A stretch of DNA of 64,000 nt from Streptomyces sp. WMMB 322 (GCF_900090145.1 NZ_FMHI01000008.1:186001-250000); one strand, 5' to 3'. Shown: positions 26,374 through 35,541, numbered from the stretch's first letter. Program-made: numbers and translations. The notes: generated by a model not told the origin, from the letters alone.

Positions 26374-26757
26374 ATGAGACAAGAGCCTTTAGAAGAGCCG
26401 TTGCTGGACGACGACGCGGGACGGCTGGTCCGGCCGTACACCGTCAGCAATGGGCGTACGAAGCCCACTGCTCAGTTCGACCTTCTGACCATGGTGATGG
26501 CCACCGGCACCCGGCCGCAGAGCTACCTGGGCCCTGACCACAGCCATGTTCTGAAACTCTGCGGCGGTCCCGTCTCCGTCGCGGAGATCGCCGCACAGAT
26601 AGCCCAGCCCGCAGTGGTCACCAAGGTGCTGCTGTCCGACCTCGTGGACTGCGGAGCCATCACTTCGCGTTCCCCGGGACGTGCGCCGCTGGGAAACGAC
26701 CCGACCGATCGAGAATTGCTGGAGGCGGTGCTGGATGGGCTCCGTAGACGACTCTGA
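26374..26757 (+). CDS. DUF742 protein (CvnC type)
   Basis: The 127-residue protein has the DUF742 hallmarks: GRLVRPYTVSNGRT near the start, then FDLLTMV and a winged-helix-like C-terminal half, LCGGPVSVAEIAAQ to LVDCGAI. In conservons it binds with CvnB and CvnD; the helix-turn-helix look suggests possible DNA binding, unproven. Its 3' end overlaps the GTPase gene by 23 bp. Confidence 0.88.
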   Translation: MRQEPLEEPLLDDDAGRLVRPYTVSNGRTKPTAQFDLLTMVMATGTRPQSYLGPDHSHVLKLCGGPVSVAEIAAQIAQPAVVTKVLLSDLVDCGAITSRSPGRAPLGNDPTDRELLEAVLDGLRRRL

Positions 26758-27340
26758 GGCGAGCCGTGCCGATCCGTTCCCTACCGCGCTGAAGATCCTT
26801 GTGGCCGGCGGTTTCGGCGTCGGCAAGACGACGTTCGTCGGCGCGGTGAGCGAGATCGAGCCGCTCAGTACGGAAGAGCTGCTGACCCAGGTCAGCGCTC
26901 CGACCGACAGCCTGGAGGGCGTCGAGAACAAGTCCACCACCACCGTCGCCATGGATTTCGGGCGCCTCACCCTCAGCGCCTCACACGTGCTCTACCTCTT
27001 CGGCACGCCGGGCCAGGAGCGCTTCTGGTTCATGTGGAACGAACTGTCCGACGGCGCACTCGGGGCCGTGGTGCTCGCCGACACCAGAAGGCTCGAACAC
27101 AGCTTCGCGGCCGTGGACTTCTTCGAGCGGCGAGGCATCAGCTTCATCGTCGCGGTCAACGAGTTCGAAAACTCCTACCACTACGAGCCCGAGGAGGTGC
27201 GGGCCGCGATCGACCTCAAGCCCGACGTGCCGGTGGTGCTGTGCGACGCCCGGCAGGCCGCGTCCAGCACGCAGGTTCTCGTCTCTCTTGTCCAGCATCT
27301 GCTCAACACGAGGAGTTCCCATGGCACCGACACCGTATGA
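26735..27340 (+). CDS. Conservon small GTP-binding protein (CvnD type)
   Basis: The 201-residue GTPase has the P-loop GGFGVGKTT, the G3 region LFGTPGQERFWFMW and a G4-like VNEFE. It is the Ras/MglA-like switch of the conservon, thought to act with the roadblock protein. ATG 26735 lies inside the 3' end of the DUF742 gene, 9 nt after GGAGG. The 3' end overlaps the GAF gene by 20 bp, so that gene is very likely part of the same operon. Confidence 0.9.
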   Translation: MGSVDDSEASRADPFPTALKILVAGGFGVGKTTFVGAVSEIEPLSTEELLTQVSAPTDSLEGVENKSTTTVAMDFGRLTLSASHVLYLFGTPGQERFWFMWNELSDGALGAVVLADTRRLEHSFAAVDFFERRGISFIVAVNEFENSYHYEPEEVRAAIDLKPDVPVVLCDARQAASSTQVLVSLVQHLLNTRSSHGTDTV

Positions 27341-27899
27341 CCCCACCAGCCACCTGCTGCTGACCCCCGAGGACGCCGAGGCCCCCAACAGGGTCGTGCG
27401 CCTGAGGGAGTTGGGCCTCGGGGAGTCTCCCGTCCCCGAGTTCGACGACTTCGCCCGCCATCTCGCGCGGGTCACCGGCGCGCCCTACGCGATGGTGAAC
27501 TTCATCGACGAGGACAAGCAGTACTTCGCCGGTCTGTACGCGCCCGGGTCCGACCAGGCCGTCGAGCTGGACTCGTCCTCGAACGCGGGCGGTTCCGTCG
27601 GCCGTGTGATGGCACGCGACCACGGCTACTGCCCGCACGTGATCGTGCGGCGCAAGGCCCTGGTGCTGGAGGACGTGTGCGACTATCCGCGTTTCGCCGG
27701 CAACCCCGTCGTCGACGAGATCGGTATCCGCTCCTACCTCGGGGCTCCGCTCATAGACCGGACCGGCATGGCTCTCGGCACGGTGTGCGTCGTCGACCAG
27801 GAGCCGCGGCCGTGGGGGCGCCAGGGGCTGGAGACCATCAAGTCGATGGCGGCGGACCTCGTGGAGCAGATCCACCGGCGCGAGCACCAGGGGCCCTGA
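27321..27899 (+). CDS. GAF domain protein, fifth gene of the conservon
   Basis: The 192-residue protein is one GAF domain: it has VTGAPYAMVNFIDEDKQYFAGL, CPHVIVRRKALVLEDV and IRSYLGAPLIDRTGMALGTVCVVD. Such domains bind small ligands or redox cofactors. AGGAG precedes ATG 27321, which lies inside the GTPase gene. Some conservons carry an extra fifth gene, often a cytochrome P450; a GAF protein in this place may provide a soluble sensory input. The ligand is unknown. Confidence 0.85.
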   Translation: MAPTPYDPTSHLLLTPEDAEAPNRVVRLRELGLGESPVPEFDDFARHLARVTGAPYAMVNFIDEDKQYFAGLYAPGSDQAVELDSSSNAGGSVGRVMARDHGYCPHVIVRRKALVLEDVCDYPRFAGNPVVDEIGIRSYLGAPLIDRTGMALGTVCVVDQEPRPWGRQGLETIKSMAADLVEQIHRREHQGP

Positions 27900-27970
27900 A
27901 CCCCGTCCCGGCAGGGGGCCGGGTTCGGGCCCCGGGCCCGGCGGACCTCAGGGACGCTGTTTGTGCTCCG

Positions 27971-29173
27971 TCAGCGGACGGGTTCGGGCTCGCGCCGCAC
28001 GAGTTCGCTCAGTCGCTGGGACCAGGAGCCCTTGGCCGTGCCGAGGGCGATCTCGCCCAGGCGCAGCCGCTGGATGTCCGAGGTGCCGGCGGGAGCGAAG
28101 ATGTGGTGTGCGTCGCGCAGATAGCGTTCGACCGGGCGGTCGGTGAAGAGCCCGCACGCAGCGTGGATCTCCATGGCGTCACGCGCCGAGTCCAGGGCGC
28201 TCTCCACGTTCACCAGCTTGGCGTTCATCAACTCCGCGTCGCACGGATGCCCTTGGTCGAGCAGGTGCACGGCGTGGTAGGCGGCGAGGCGTGACGTCAT
28301 CAGCCGCGACTGCATCTGGCCGAGCTTGAGCTTGATGGAGCCGAGCTCGCCGAGTGGTGCGCCGTAGCGCTGCCGCTCGGCGCAGAAAGCGGACGTCTCG
28401 TCGAGGATTGCCTGGTGGATGCCGAGGGAGACGGCGGTGAGGTTCGCGCGCCCGTACAGAATGCTGGAGGAGTAGGCGACGGCGAGCCCGTCACCCTCCT
28501 CGCCGAGCCGGTTGGCGGCCGGCACGCGGCAGTTGTCGAAGATGAGCTCGCCGAAGCTGAAGCCGTGCAGGCCCATGGCGGGGCGCTGACGGCCGAGCGA
28601 GAAGCCGGGGGCGTCTGCCTCCACGAGGAAGGCGGTGAGGCCGCCGGAGCCCTCTCCGGTGCGGGCCACTACGCCGTGCAGGTCGCCCACGTGGGAGTTC
28701 CCGACGTAGACCTTGCTGCCGTTGAGGATGTAGTCGTCTCCGTCACGTACGGCGGAGGACGACATTCCGAGGACGTGGCCCCCGGACTCGGGTTCTGTCA
28801 CGGCTATGGTCGGGAGGCAGTCGCCCGAGGCAATTGCCGGTAGCCAGGTCTTCTTTTGCTCCTCGTTGCCGAAGTGAAGGATCTTGGCCACACCGAGCTG
28901 TGAGGCCTGCACCATGGCGCCCATCGCGCCGCTCACCCTGGCCAGTTCCTCGATCACCACCGTCTTGCCGAGGTGACCCACGCCCATGCCTCCGTATCCG
29001 GGTGGCACGGTGGCGCCGATCCACCCCTGACGGGCGATCAGACGGGAGAGCCCGACGGATGCGGCACGGGCCTCCTCCATCTCGGCTATTCGGGGCTTGA
29101 CCTCGGTCTCAGCGAACTCCCGGACCGACTTTCGCAGTTCCTCGTGGTGATGGTCCGTGAAGTAGCGTTGCAT
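27971..29173 (-). CDS. Acyl-CoA dehydrogenase family protein
   Basis: The 400-residue flavoprotein has the FAD/acyl-CoA segments PTIAVTEPESGG and YILNGSKVYVGNSHVGD, and the C-terminal AGTSDIQRLRLGEIALG. It would catalyse alpha,beta-dehydrogenation of an acyl thioester, possibly carrier-bound in secondary metabolism; the substrate cannot be told. ATG 29173 follows AAGGG by 7 nt and avoids an unconserved upstream extension. It is convergent with the conservon operon and stands alone. Confidence 0.87.
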   Translation of the reverse strand: MQRYFTDHHHEELRKSVREFAETEVKPRIAEMEEARAASVGLSRLIARQGWIGATVPPGYGGMGVGHLGKTVVIEELARVSGAMGAMVQASQLGVAKILHFGNEEQKKTWLPAIASGDCLPTIAVTEPESGGHVLGMSSSAVRDGDDYILNGSKVYVGNSHVGDLHGVVARTGEGSGGLTAFLVEADAPGFSLGRQRPAMGLHGFSFGELIFDNCRVPAANRLGEEGDGLAVAYSSSILYGRANLTAVSLGIHQAILDETSAFCAERQRYGAPLGELGSIKLKLGQMQSRLMTSRLAAYHAVHLLDQGHPCDAELMNAKLVNVESALDSARDAMEIHAACGLFTDRPVERYLRDAHHIFAPAGTSDIQRLRLGEIALGTAKGSWSQRLSELVRREPEPVR

Positions 29174-29856
29174 GACGAGCCCTTCTCCGCGGGTGGCTCC
29201 GCTTCCGGTTGGGCGGAGGTCGTACATCGGCTTTGAACCCGCCCCTGGCATAGACCGTCCGCATTATGCTCCACTGTCGCACCGCCAGTTCAAGATCGTT
29301 CAGCCGGTTTGGCTGAAACCCTCCCTACTGCAACCTCAACTGGCTTGTGCAAAGGGGCGCATGGCACCGCTACAGGGGCGGTGCCTGTGGGGGCGCCCCA
29401 CCAGCATTACCCACCGGCATAGCCTCGCTACCGCTTGCAGCGAGCAATTCCTGCCCAATGGCGGCAAGTCGACACCGAAGAAGACCGGTGAGGGTTCGCG
29501 AGGGTGCGCCGTCTATCGTTGAATTCTGTATGTTTTTGCTCCCATTTGAGCGTGTCTCATGGCAGCTCGGAGAGCGTCGGCGCGTTCCGGATCATGCGGC
29601 GCGTGCCGCACTCGCGCCATCGCGAGGGCCGTGAAGACGGCGCACGGGCCGACTGAGTGCGCTCGACCCGATGAGGGTGGCTTGAACTGCGCGATGAGTA
29701 CGGCCAGTACGCCGTGAATGAGACACATGGCTCGGCGGCCGCAGTAGGCGCTCTCATCGCGGGGCGGTGACCTTCACGACACACGAACCGCCGCGTACGG
29801 TTACCCTCTGCGAACCGGCCAGGCGGGCGGACCGGGCGAGCGAGGAGGCGGAGACC
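29174..29856. other. 683-bp gene-free region with nested hairpin
   Basis: No credible gene is seen. A nested inverted repeat lies at 29354-29399: an outer stem GGGGCGC/GCGCCCC encloses an inner stem GGCACCGC (29363-29370) and GCGGTGCC (29378-29385). The surrounding sequence is less GC-rich than coding DNA. It may hold promoters for the divergent acyl-CoA dehydrogenase and hydrolase genes; no consensus boxes were convincing. Confidence 0.45.
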
Positions 29857-30798
29857 GTGGGCGGCGTACGGCAGGACCACACGACGGCAGCGGACGGAAC
29901 CACGATCGCCACGTACACCTGGCTTCCCGACGATGCCGAGGGCGCGGGCAGGGTTCCGCGGGCCCTCGTGCAGATCGCGCACGGCGCGGCCGAACACGCC
30001 CAGCGCTACGACCGGTTCGCCCGGTTCCTCGGCCGCTTCGGCTACGCCGTCGTCGCCTCCGACCACCGCGGCCACGGAGCCACCGCCGAGTACACGGGCG
30101 GATACGGCGTGGTGGGGGAGAGCGGCTGGCGCGCGACCGTCGAGGACCTCAAGGCCGTCGGCGACCGTGTGCGGGCCGAACTGCCCGACGGCACGCCCTT
30201 CGTCTTCTTCGGGCACAGCATGGGCTCGCAACTGGCCCGCGACTACGTCCAGGAGTACGGGGAGGGGGTGGCCGGGCTCGTCCTCTCGGGCACCTTCCGC
30301 TCGCTGCCGGGCTGCGAGGCCGGCATGGCGATCCGTCAGCTCGAGCACGAGATCGACAAGGGCGGCCGTGACGCCGTCTCGGACTTCGTGCCCGATCTGT
30401 TCAGCTCGTTCAACGACCCGTACCCGCACCGCACCGGGTTCGAATGGCTCTCCCGCGACGAGGACGAAGTCGACGTCTATGCGGGCGACGAGCGCTGCGG
30501 GTTCGCCTTCAGCGCGGGACTTTCCCTGGACTGGGTGCTCGGCAGCCGCAAGATCAACGACCCGGCGCAGCTGGCACGGATTCCGCGCGACCTTCCCGTG
30601 CACATCGCGGTCGGCGACCAGGACCCCTGCAACCAGGGCATGACCCTCGTCTACGAACTCCTCGAGGACTTCCGGTACGTGGGGATGCGAGAGCTGGACT
30701 GGCGGGCGTACGCGGGCGCCCGGCACGAGATCCTCAACGAGACGAACCGCGACGAGGTCCACACCGACCTGCTGCAATGGCTCGACGCGCACGTGTGA
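29857..30798 (+). CDS. Alpha/beta hydrolase, monoacylglycerol-lipase-like
   Basis: The 313-residue hydrolase has the nucleophile elbow FGHSMGSQL, an oxyanion-side segment ALVQIAHGAAEHAQRY typical of monoglyceride lipases, SDHRGHG, a later Asp in VGDQDPC and the catalytic His in AGARHEILNE. It probably cleaves monoacylglycerols or lysophospholipids in the cytoplasm. GTG 29857 follows AGGAGG by 8 nt and is preferred over GTG 29767. A YjbR gene follows after 34 bp. Confidence 0.85.
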   Translation: MGGVRQDHTTAADGTTIATYTWLPDDAEGAGRVPRALVQIAHGAAEHAQRYDRFARFLGRFGYAVVASDHRGHGATAEYTGGYGVVGESGWRATVEDLKAVGDRVRAELPDGTPFVFFGHSMGSQLARDYVQEYGEGVAGLVLSGTFRSLPGCEAGMAIRQLEHEIDKGGRDAVSDFVPDLFSSFNDPYPHRTGFEWLSRDEDEVDVYAGDERCGFAFSAGLSLDWVLGSRKINDPAQLARIPRDLPVHIAVGDQDPCNQGMTLVYELLEDFRYVGMRELDWRAYAGARHEILNETNRDEVHTDLLQWLDAHV

Positions 30799-30832
30799 GA
30801 CGTGCGCGGGGCGACCGGAGGGAGCAGCAGAG

Positions 30833-31195
30833 GTGAACAACAGGGACGGGGAAAGACCAGGGGCGGCGGTATGCGCCGACGACGTCCGCGAAGCGGCGTT
30901 GTCGCTCCCCGAGGCGACGGAGAAGCTCGCCTGGGGACAGCCGACGTTCCGCGTCGCGGGCAGAATCTTCGCCTCGCTCGGCGACGACGACACGACGATC
31001 GGCGTGAAGTGCCCGAAGGAGGAGCGGGCCGAGCTGATCGCCGCCGAACCCGCGAAGTTCTTCGTCAAGCCGGGTCACGACGACAACTACAGCTTCGTGC
31101 GGGTACGTCTGGAAGCACTCGAGGACGTGGACGAGCTCCGCGACATCCTCCTCGACTCCTGGCGGCAGGCGGCGCCCAAGAGGCTGCACGGCTGA
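30833..31195 (+). CDS. MmcQ/YjbR family protein
   Basis: A 120-residue small protein of the YjbR fold, seen in ALSLPEATEKLAWGQPTFRVAGRIFASL, VKCPKEERAELI and the C-terminal helix LLDSWRQAAPKRL. The family is widespread and its biochemical role is not settled; a DNA-binding-like fold is described for some members. GTG 30833 has GGAGGGAG upstream. It is convergent with the c-di-GMP enzyme gene. Confidence 0.85.
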   Translation: MNNRDGERPGAAVCADDVREAALSLPEATEKLAWGQPTFRVAGRIFASLGDDDTTIGVKCPKEERAELIAAEPAKFFVKPGHDDNYSFVRVRLEALEDVDELRDILLDSWRQAAPKRLHG

Positions 31196-31257
31196 ACTGC
31201 TGCACCACCGGACCCGCGGGCGCGAGCTGACGGGCCTCTCGCCGCCGAGGCCGCCCC

Positions 31258-33471
31258 TCAGGGAAGGGCCGCGAAGCCCTGCTGGAAGCTGGAGGGCGGC
31301 CCCGGACGTGCGTAGTACCAGCCCTGCGCGGTGTCGCAGCCGAGATCCCGCAGCTTCGAGGCCTGGTGCTCGGTCTCCACACCCTCCACGGTCACGGCCA
31401 GGCCCAGAGCGTGCGCGAGCGTGACGATTCCCTCGACGAAGGTGACGTCGGCCGGGTCCGCCGGGTGCTGCTGCAGTCCCCGGGTGAAGGAGCGGTCCAG
31501 TTTCAGCGTGGTGGCGGGCAGACGGCGCAGGTTGGCGAGGTTGGAGTAACCGGTGCCGAAGTCGTCGAGCGCGATCTCCACGCCGAGTTCGGCGAGCTGG
31601 CGCAGCGGCTTGAGCTCGTCCTCGTCGGCGCCGATCAGTGCGCTCTCCGTCACCTCCAGGCAGAGGGAGGAGGGCGCCATGCCGGCGGCCTCCAGCACCG
31701 CCACCGTGTCGGGCACCAGATCCGGGTGGTGCAGCTGCCGGGGGGAGAGGTTCACATTGACCCGCAGCGGCCTGCTGACGTCGTCGCCCTTGCCCTTTGC
31801 CTTGCTCTTGCCGCCCTGCCCCTTCTTCCTGCCCGCGTTGCGCTCCTCGTGCCACGCGCACGCCTGCCGCACGGCCTGCTCCATCACCCAGCGCCCCAAC
31901 GGGACGATGAGACCGGTGTGTTCGGCCAGCGGGATGAAGCGGTCCGGGCCCAGCAGCCCGTGCACCGGGTGCTTCCAGCGCACCAGTGCCTCGGCGCCGT
32001 CCACATGGCCGTCGCTCATTCGGATCAGCGGCTGGTACTCCAGGAAGAACTCGTCCCGCTCCAGCGCCGCCGGCAGACGGTTGGTGAGGCTGTGCCGGTC
32101 TATGGCGCGCGCGTCCGAGTCGGGGTCGGCAAGCTCGTAGCGGTTGCCGCCGGCGTCCTTCGCGCGGTACATGGTGATGTCGGCGCTGCGCATGACCTCT
32201 TCGGGGCGCAGCTCGCCGCTCGGCCCCTCGACGATGCCGATGCTCGCCCGTACGGACAGCTCACGTCCGTCGACGCCTATCGGCGTCGCGAGGGCCGCCA
32301 GCACCTGCCGGGCGAGCTCCGCGACCTCCTCGGGGCCGGACGGGTCGGTGACGAGCGCGGCGAACTCGTCGCCGCCTATGCGTGCCACGAGGTGACCCGA
32401 GCCGGCCGTGCAGGACTGCAGCCGCTCCGCCACCGCGATCAGCAACTGGTCGCCCACGGCGTGTCCCAGGCTGTCGTTGACGGCCTTGAAACCGTCGATG
32501 TCGAGATAGCACAGCCCGAAGCGCTTCACGTCGCCGCTGGTCGAGAGCAGCCGGTCGAGCCGTTCCGCGAACAGGGTGCGGTTGGGCAGCCCCGTCAGCT
32601 CGTCGTGCGTCGCCTCGTAGCGCAGACGCAGATGCAGCAGCCGGCGCTCGGTGATGTCCTCCAGCAGCGCGAGCTGGTAGCGCGGTTCGCCGTCCGCGTC
32701 GCGCAGCAGCGAGACGGTGAGGTTGGTCCACAGGACCGTGCCGTCGGGCCGGTGGTACGGCTTCTCCACGCGGAAGTGGTCGCGCTCGCCCCGTACCAAC
32801 TGCCGGTGCATGCGCCACACATGAGGAGCGTCGTCCGGGTGCACCCACTCGTTGACGTTCCGCCGCCGCATCTCCTCCTCGGAGCGGCCGAACATCCGGG
32901 CAAGCGCACCGTTGGCGTCCCGGATGCGCCCGTCCATGTCGGCGATGGAGATGCCGATGGTGGCGTCGTTGAAGACGGCGCGGAACCGGGTCTCGCTGGC
33001 GTGCAGCGCCTCCTCGACGGCGGTCTGGGCCGCAAGCGCCGCCCTGGAGAGGGACTCCTGCTCGCTGAGGGTGCGGTCGCGCAGGGCCTGGGTGAAACCT
33101 GCGGCGATGGCGTGCTGGAGGCGGGAGCAGCGGGAGCGCGCCTCGTCGACGTCGAGCGTGCTGTTCTCCGGGTCGCGCCCGTAGAGAACCAGATAGGCGT
33201 CGATGACGCCGAGCAGGTGCGGCAGAGCGTCCGGGCTGGTGAAGTGACCGTCTACGAGCGCGACGCCGACCTCACGGCCCACGGCGGGTGTGAAGGGCTG
33301 GGCGTGGAGCGCGTCACAGAGGCGCACGGCCAACGGGTGGAGGTAGTCCTCCAGTTCGGCACGCGTCATCGAGGTCTGCGTGACCGGGTAGACGGCGCGG
33401 CTCCAGATGGTCGCGAAGCGCCGTAGTCCGTCCTTCTCGAGCCCTTCGGACTCCTGCGGCCCTGGACTCAC
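31258..33471 (-). CDS. PAS-GGDEF-EAL cyclic-di-GMP turnover enzyme
   Basis: The 737-residue soluble protein has an N-terminal helical region, a PAS domain (about residues 160-285, ATIGISIADMDGRIRDANGAL), a GGDEF domain with the intact motif at 366-370 and an EAL domain with EAL at 494-496, NLSPRQL, DDFGTGYS and VEGVET. Both cyclase and phosphodiesterase sites look intact; no RxxD inhibitory site is visible at the usual place. The layout resembles streptomycete RmdB-type proteins. A Lys/Gly-rich insertion at residues 548-562 interrupts the EAL domain. GTG 33471 overlaps the upstream methyltransferase stop (GTGA), so the two are coupled. Confidence 0.92.
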   Translation of the reverse strand: MSPGPQESEGLEKDGLRRFATIWSRAVYPVTQTSMTRAELEDYLHPLAVRLCDALHAQPFTPAVGREVGVALVDGHFTSPDALPHLLGVIDAYLVLYGRDPENSTLDVDEARSRCSRLQHAIAAGFTQALRDRTLSEQESLSRAALAAQTAVEEALHASETRFRAVFNDATIGISIADMDGRIRDANGALARMFGRSEEEMRRRNVNEWVHPDDAPHVWRMHRQLVRGERDHFRVEKPYHRPDGTVLWTNLTVSLLRDADGEPRYQLALLEDITERRLLHLRLRYEATHDELTGLPNRTLFAERLDRLLSTSGDVKRFGLCYLDIDGFKAVNDSLGHAVGDQLLIAVAERLQSCTAGSGHLVARIGGDEFAALVTDPSGPEEVAELARQVLAALATPIGVDGRELSVRASIGIVEGPSGELRPEEVMRSADITMYRAKDAGGNRYELADPDSDARAIDRHSLTNRLPAALERDEFFLEYQPLIRMSDGHVDGAEALVRWKHPVHGLLGPDRFIPLAEHTGLIVPLGRWVMEQAVRQACAWHEERNAGRKKGQGGKSKAKGKGDDVSRPLRVNVNLSPRQLHHPDLVPDTVAVLEAAGMAPSSLCLEVTESALIGADEDELKPLRQLAELGVEIALDDFGTGYSNLANLRRLPATTLKLDRSFTRGLQQHPADPADVTFVEGIVTLAHALGLAVTVEGVETEHQASKLRDLGCDTAQGWYYARPGPPSSFQQGFAALP

Positions 33472-34337
33472 CCGATGCTTCCCGCCTTGCGGCCCACCCC
33501 TGCGTAGCCGCTGAGGAGGAGGGGATCCTCCGCTTCGGGCATGTCCTCGGGACGCCACCGGGGCAGCGGCACCAGCCCCGGTTCGACGAGTTCGAAGCCG
33601 TCGAAGAACTGCTTGATCTCCGTGCGGGTGCGGGTGATCAGCGGAGAGCTCGTCTGTCTGTAGACGTCGCGGACTCCCGAGCCGAGGGTGCGCATCGGGC
33701 CCTCGTCCGCCGAACTGTGCGACAGCACAAGAATACTGCCGGGTGCGAGCGCGTCCCTGATCTCACCGACGGTCTTCCAGGGCTCGTCCTTGTCCTCGAC
33801 GAAGTGCAGCAGCGCGACGAGCAGCAGCGCGACGGGCCTCCCGAAGTCCAGGAGCCGTTCCGCTTCCGCACTGCCGAGGATGTCCTGCGGGGAGCGGAAG
33901 TCGGCCGAGACCACGTCCGCGAGGTCGTTGCCCTCCAGCACGGCGCGGCTGTGGGCGACCGCCACGGGGTCGTTGTCGACGTAGACGACGCGGGCGGAGG
34001 CGTCCGCGGACTGCGCGGCTTCGTGGACGTTGCCGAAGGTGGGAATGCCCGAGCCGATGTCCAGGAACTGGGTGACGCCCTCGCCGATCGCGTAGCGGAC
34101 GGCGCGGCGCATGAAGGCACGATTCGCCTGCATGATTTTCGGCAGGCCCGGCCAGGCCGCGATGGCGCGTTTCGCCGCTTCCCTGTCCACCTCGAAGTTG
34201 TGCGAGCCGCCCAGGTAGTAGTCATACATTCTGGACACGCTCGGCACCGTCAGGTCTATGCCCTGAGGGGCCCAGGCAGGACGCTCCATCTGGGTCTCCA
34301 GCTCGTTCCACTCCACGGCCGATTGCCGCTGGGTCAT
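33468..34337 (-). CDS. DUF574 (SAV2177-type) SAM-dependent methyltransferase, copy 1
   Basis: The 289-residue protein has the family opening GIDLTVPSVSRMYDYYLGGSHN, the SAM-binding FLDIGSGIPT and VVYVDNDPVAVAH, and RTRTEIKQFFDGFELVEPG near the end. These actinomycete proteins have a Rossmann methyltransferase fold; their substrates are unknown. ATG 34337 is used; ATG 34289, with GGAG 6 nt upstream, is a good alternative. It is the first gene of a two-gene unit with the c-di-GMP enzyme. Two paralogues lie at 46423 and 49334. Confidence 0.85.
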   Translation of the reverse strand: MTQRQSAVEWNELETQMERPAWAPQGIDLTVPSVSRMYDYYLGGSHNFEVDREAAKRAIAAWPGLPKIMQANRAFMRRAVRYAIGEGVTQFLDIGSGIPTFGNVHEAAQSADASARVVYVDNDPVAVAHSRAVLEGNDLADVVSADFRSPQDILGSAEAERLLDFGRPVALLLVALLHFVEDKDEPWKTVGEIRDALAPGSILVLSHSSADEGPMRTLGSGVRDVYRQTSSPLITRTRTEIKQFFDGFELVEPGLVPLPRWRPEDMPEAEDPLLLSGYAGVGRKAGSIG

Positions 34338-34878
34338 GAGGCTACTGACAGGTGCCGGGCAGTTGGAAGGAATCGGGAACTCTACGGCTTGATCTTGTCC
34401 GCTGGTACGGGAGTTTCCGGGGCATAGCACCCCGGCAAGTTACTCCCGGCCGCATGAGGGCCCCGAGAACGGGACGAACTGACCCGCCCCGCACCTGTGT
34501 TGGCTTCCGGTTCACCCGGCGGCGCCGGACGCGTCGCACGGATGCATGGCACCGTAACCCGCTTCGGCGTGCGGGCACCCGGGAAGCACGCACCTGCTCG
34601 GGTCGAATGCCGTACGGGGCGTTGCGTTCGGCATGCCGGTACCGCGCCCTGACCGGAGCGTGTGCCAACCCGGCGCCTGCCCAGGGCTGTTGAGGGCGCC
34701 CGCATCCGGGTCCTGGAGCCGGGCACCGAATCCTTCGCGGCCGGGGGTGGGATCGCGTCACCGATGCGGGGAGCGCCGTACCGGTGGTGCGCCGTTTCCG
34801 GGGCGGCAGCGAGGGCAACCCGGCCCGGACGCGGCGGGCCCGCCCGGCTCGCCGCAGACTGCTGAAGGGAGACCGGTC
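34338..34878. other. 541-bp gene-free region
   Basis: Only Arg/Pro-rich open frames typical of non-coding GC-rich DNA are present. A small hairpin (CCGGGG/CCCCGG, 34417-34435) lies about 80 bp upstream of the methyltransferase start. GAAGGGAG near 34863-34870 is the ribosome binding site of the DUF2180 gene. Confidence 0.5.
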
Positions 34879-35079
34879 ATGAACTGCTACGACTGCCGGG
34901 CACTGCAGGAGAACACCGTCGCGGTGGCCGTGTGCGGCCGCTGCGGTGCGGGTCTGTGCATGGACCACGCACACGTGGCGCCGCAGACCGTGCACGAGGC
35001 GGCCGGCACGGGCACGTACACGCATACGCCGAATGCCAGGCGTCTCACCTGCGGTGTGTGCCACGAGGCCGAGGTCTGA
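34879..35079 (+). CDS. DUF2180-type small zinc-ribbon protein
   Basis: A 66-residue protein starting MNCYDC, with a second pair CGRCG, a His pair in MDHAHV and a final CGVC, giving eight possible zinc ligands in two ribbons. This matches the small DUF2180 family of actinomycetes. Function is unknown. GAAGGGAG lies 8 nt before the ATG. Two further short genes follow on the same strand. Confidence 0.8.
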   Translation: MNCYDCRALQENTVAVAVCGRCGAGLCMDHAHVAPQTVHEAAGTGTYTHTPNARRLTCGVCHEAEV

Positions 35080-35202
35080 GCGGAGCCCGGAGCCCGGGGC
35101 CCCGGAGCCGGGCCCCGGGGGTGACCGGCGGCCGTGCCTCCCGCGGGCGCTGTGGAGGACACTGGAAGTGGAACCATCCCGGAACGGGAAGAGGCGAGAG
35201 AG

Positions 35203-35541
35203 ATGACACTTCGCCGTCCCGGACAGCGGGCCGGCACGCAACGTCCGGAGCCGCCCCAGCCGTTCGAACGGTACTGGCCACGCACGGGGACCGAGCCGGT
35301 CACGGCCCGTAGCGCGATGGGCGTCCGGCTGATACTGGCGGTGCTCTTCACGCCCGTCTTCCTGGCCGGAACCGCCCTGTTCTGGTTCTGGGCGACGCAG
35401 ACGGGCCCCGGTTCGGTGCCGGGCGCCGACTCTCTGTACACACTCACCGCCATCTGCGGGGGTCTGTCGCTGTTCGCCCTCACCGACCTGATCGTCGTGC
35501 TGCGGCGCAGGCGCAGGCGGCGTCCGCCAACTTCCGGGTGA
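35203..35541 (+). CDS. Small two-helix membrane protein (DUF6343-like)
   Basis: A 112-residue protein with a polar, Pro-rich N-terminus, the segment TGTEPVTARSAMGVRL leading into a first membrane helix (about residues 40-62), a second helix (about 78-97) and an Arg-rich tail on the cytoplasmic side. I recall similar EPVTARS small proteins as DUF6343 in Streptomyces, unverified. ATG 35203 has a purine-rich GAGGCGAGAGAG upstream. The stop overlaps the next start (GTGA). Confidence 0.75.
   Translation: MTLRRPGQRAGTQRPEPPQPFERYWPRTGTEPVTARSAMGVRLILAVLFTPVFLAGTALFWFWATQTGPGSVPGADSLYTLTAICGGLSLFALTDLIVVLRRRRRRRPPTSG

Noticed and set aside
34352..34693. Possible 113-residue gene in the gap upstream of the methyltransferase
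   Set aside because: Arg/Pro-rich composition, no ribosome binding site and no recognisable family.
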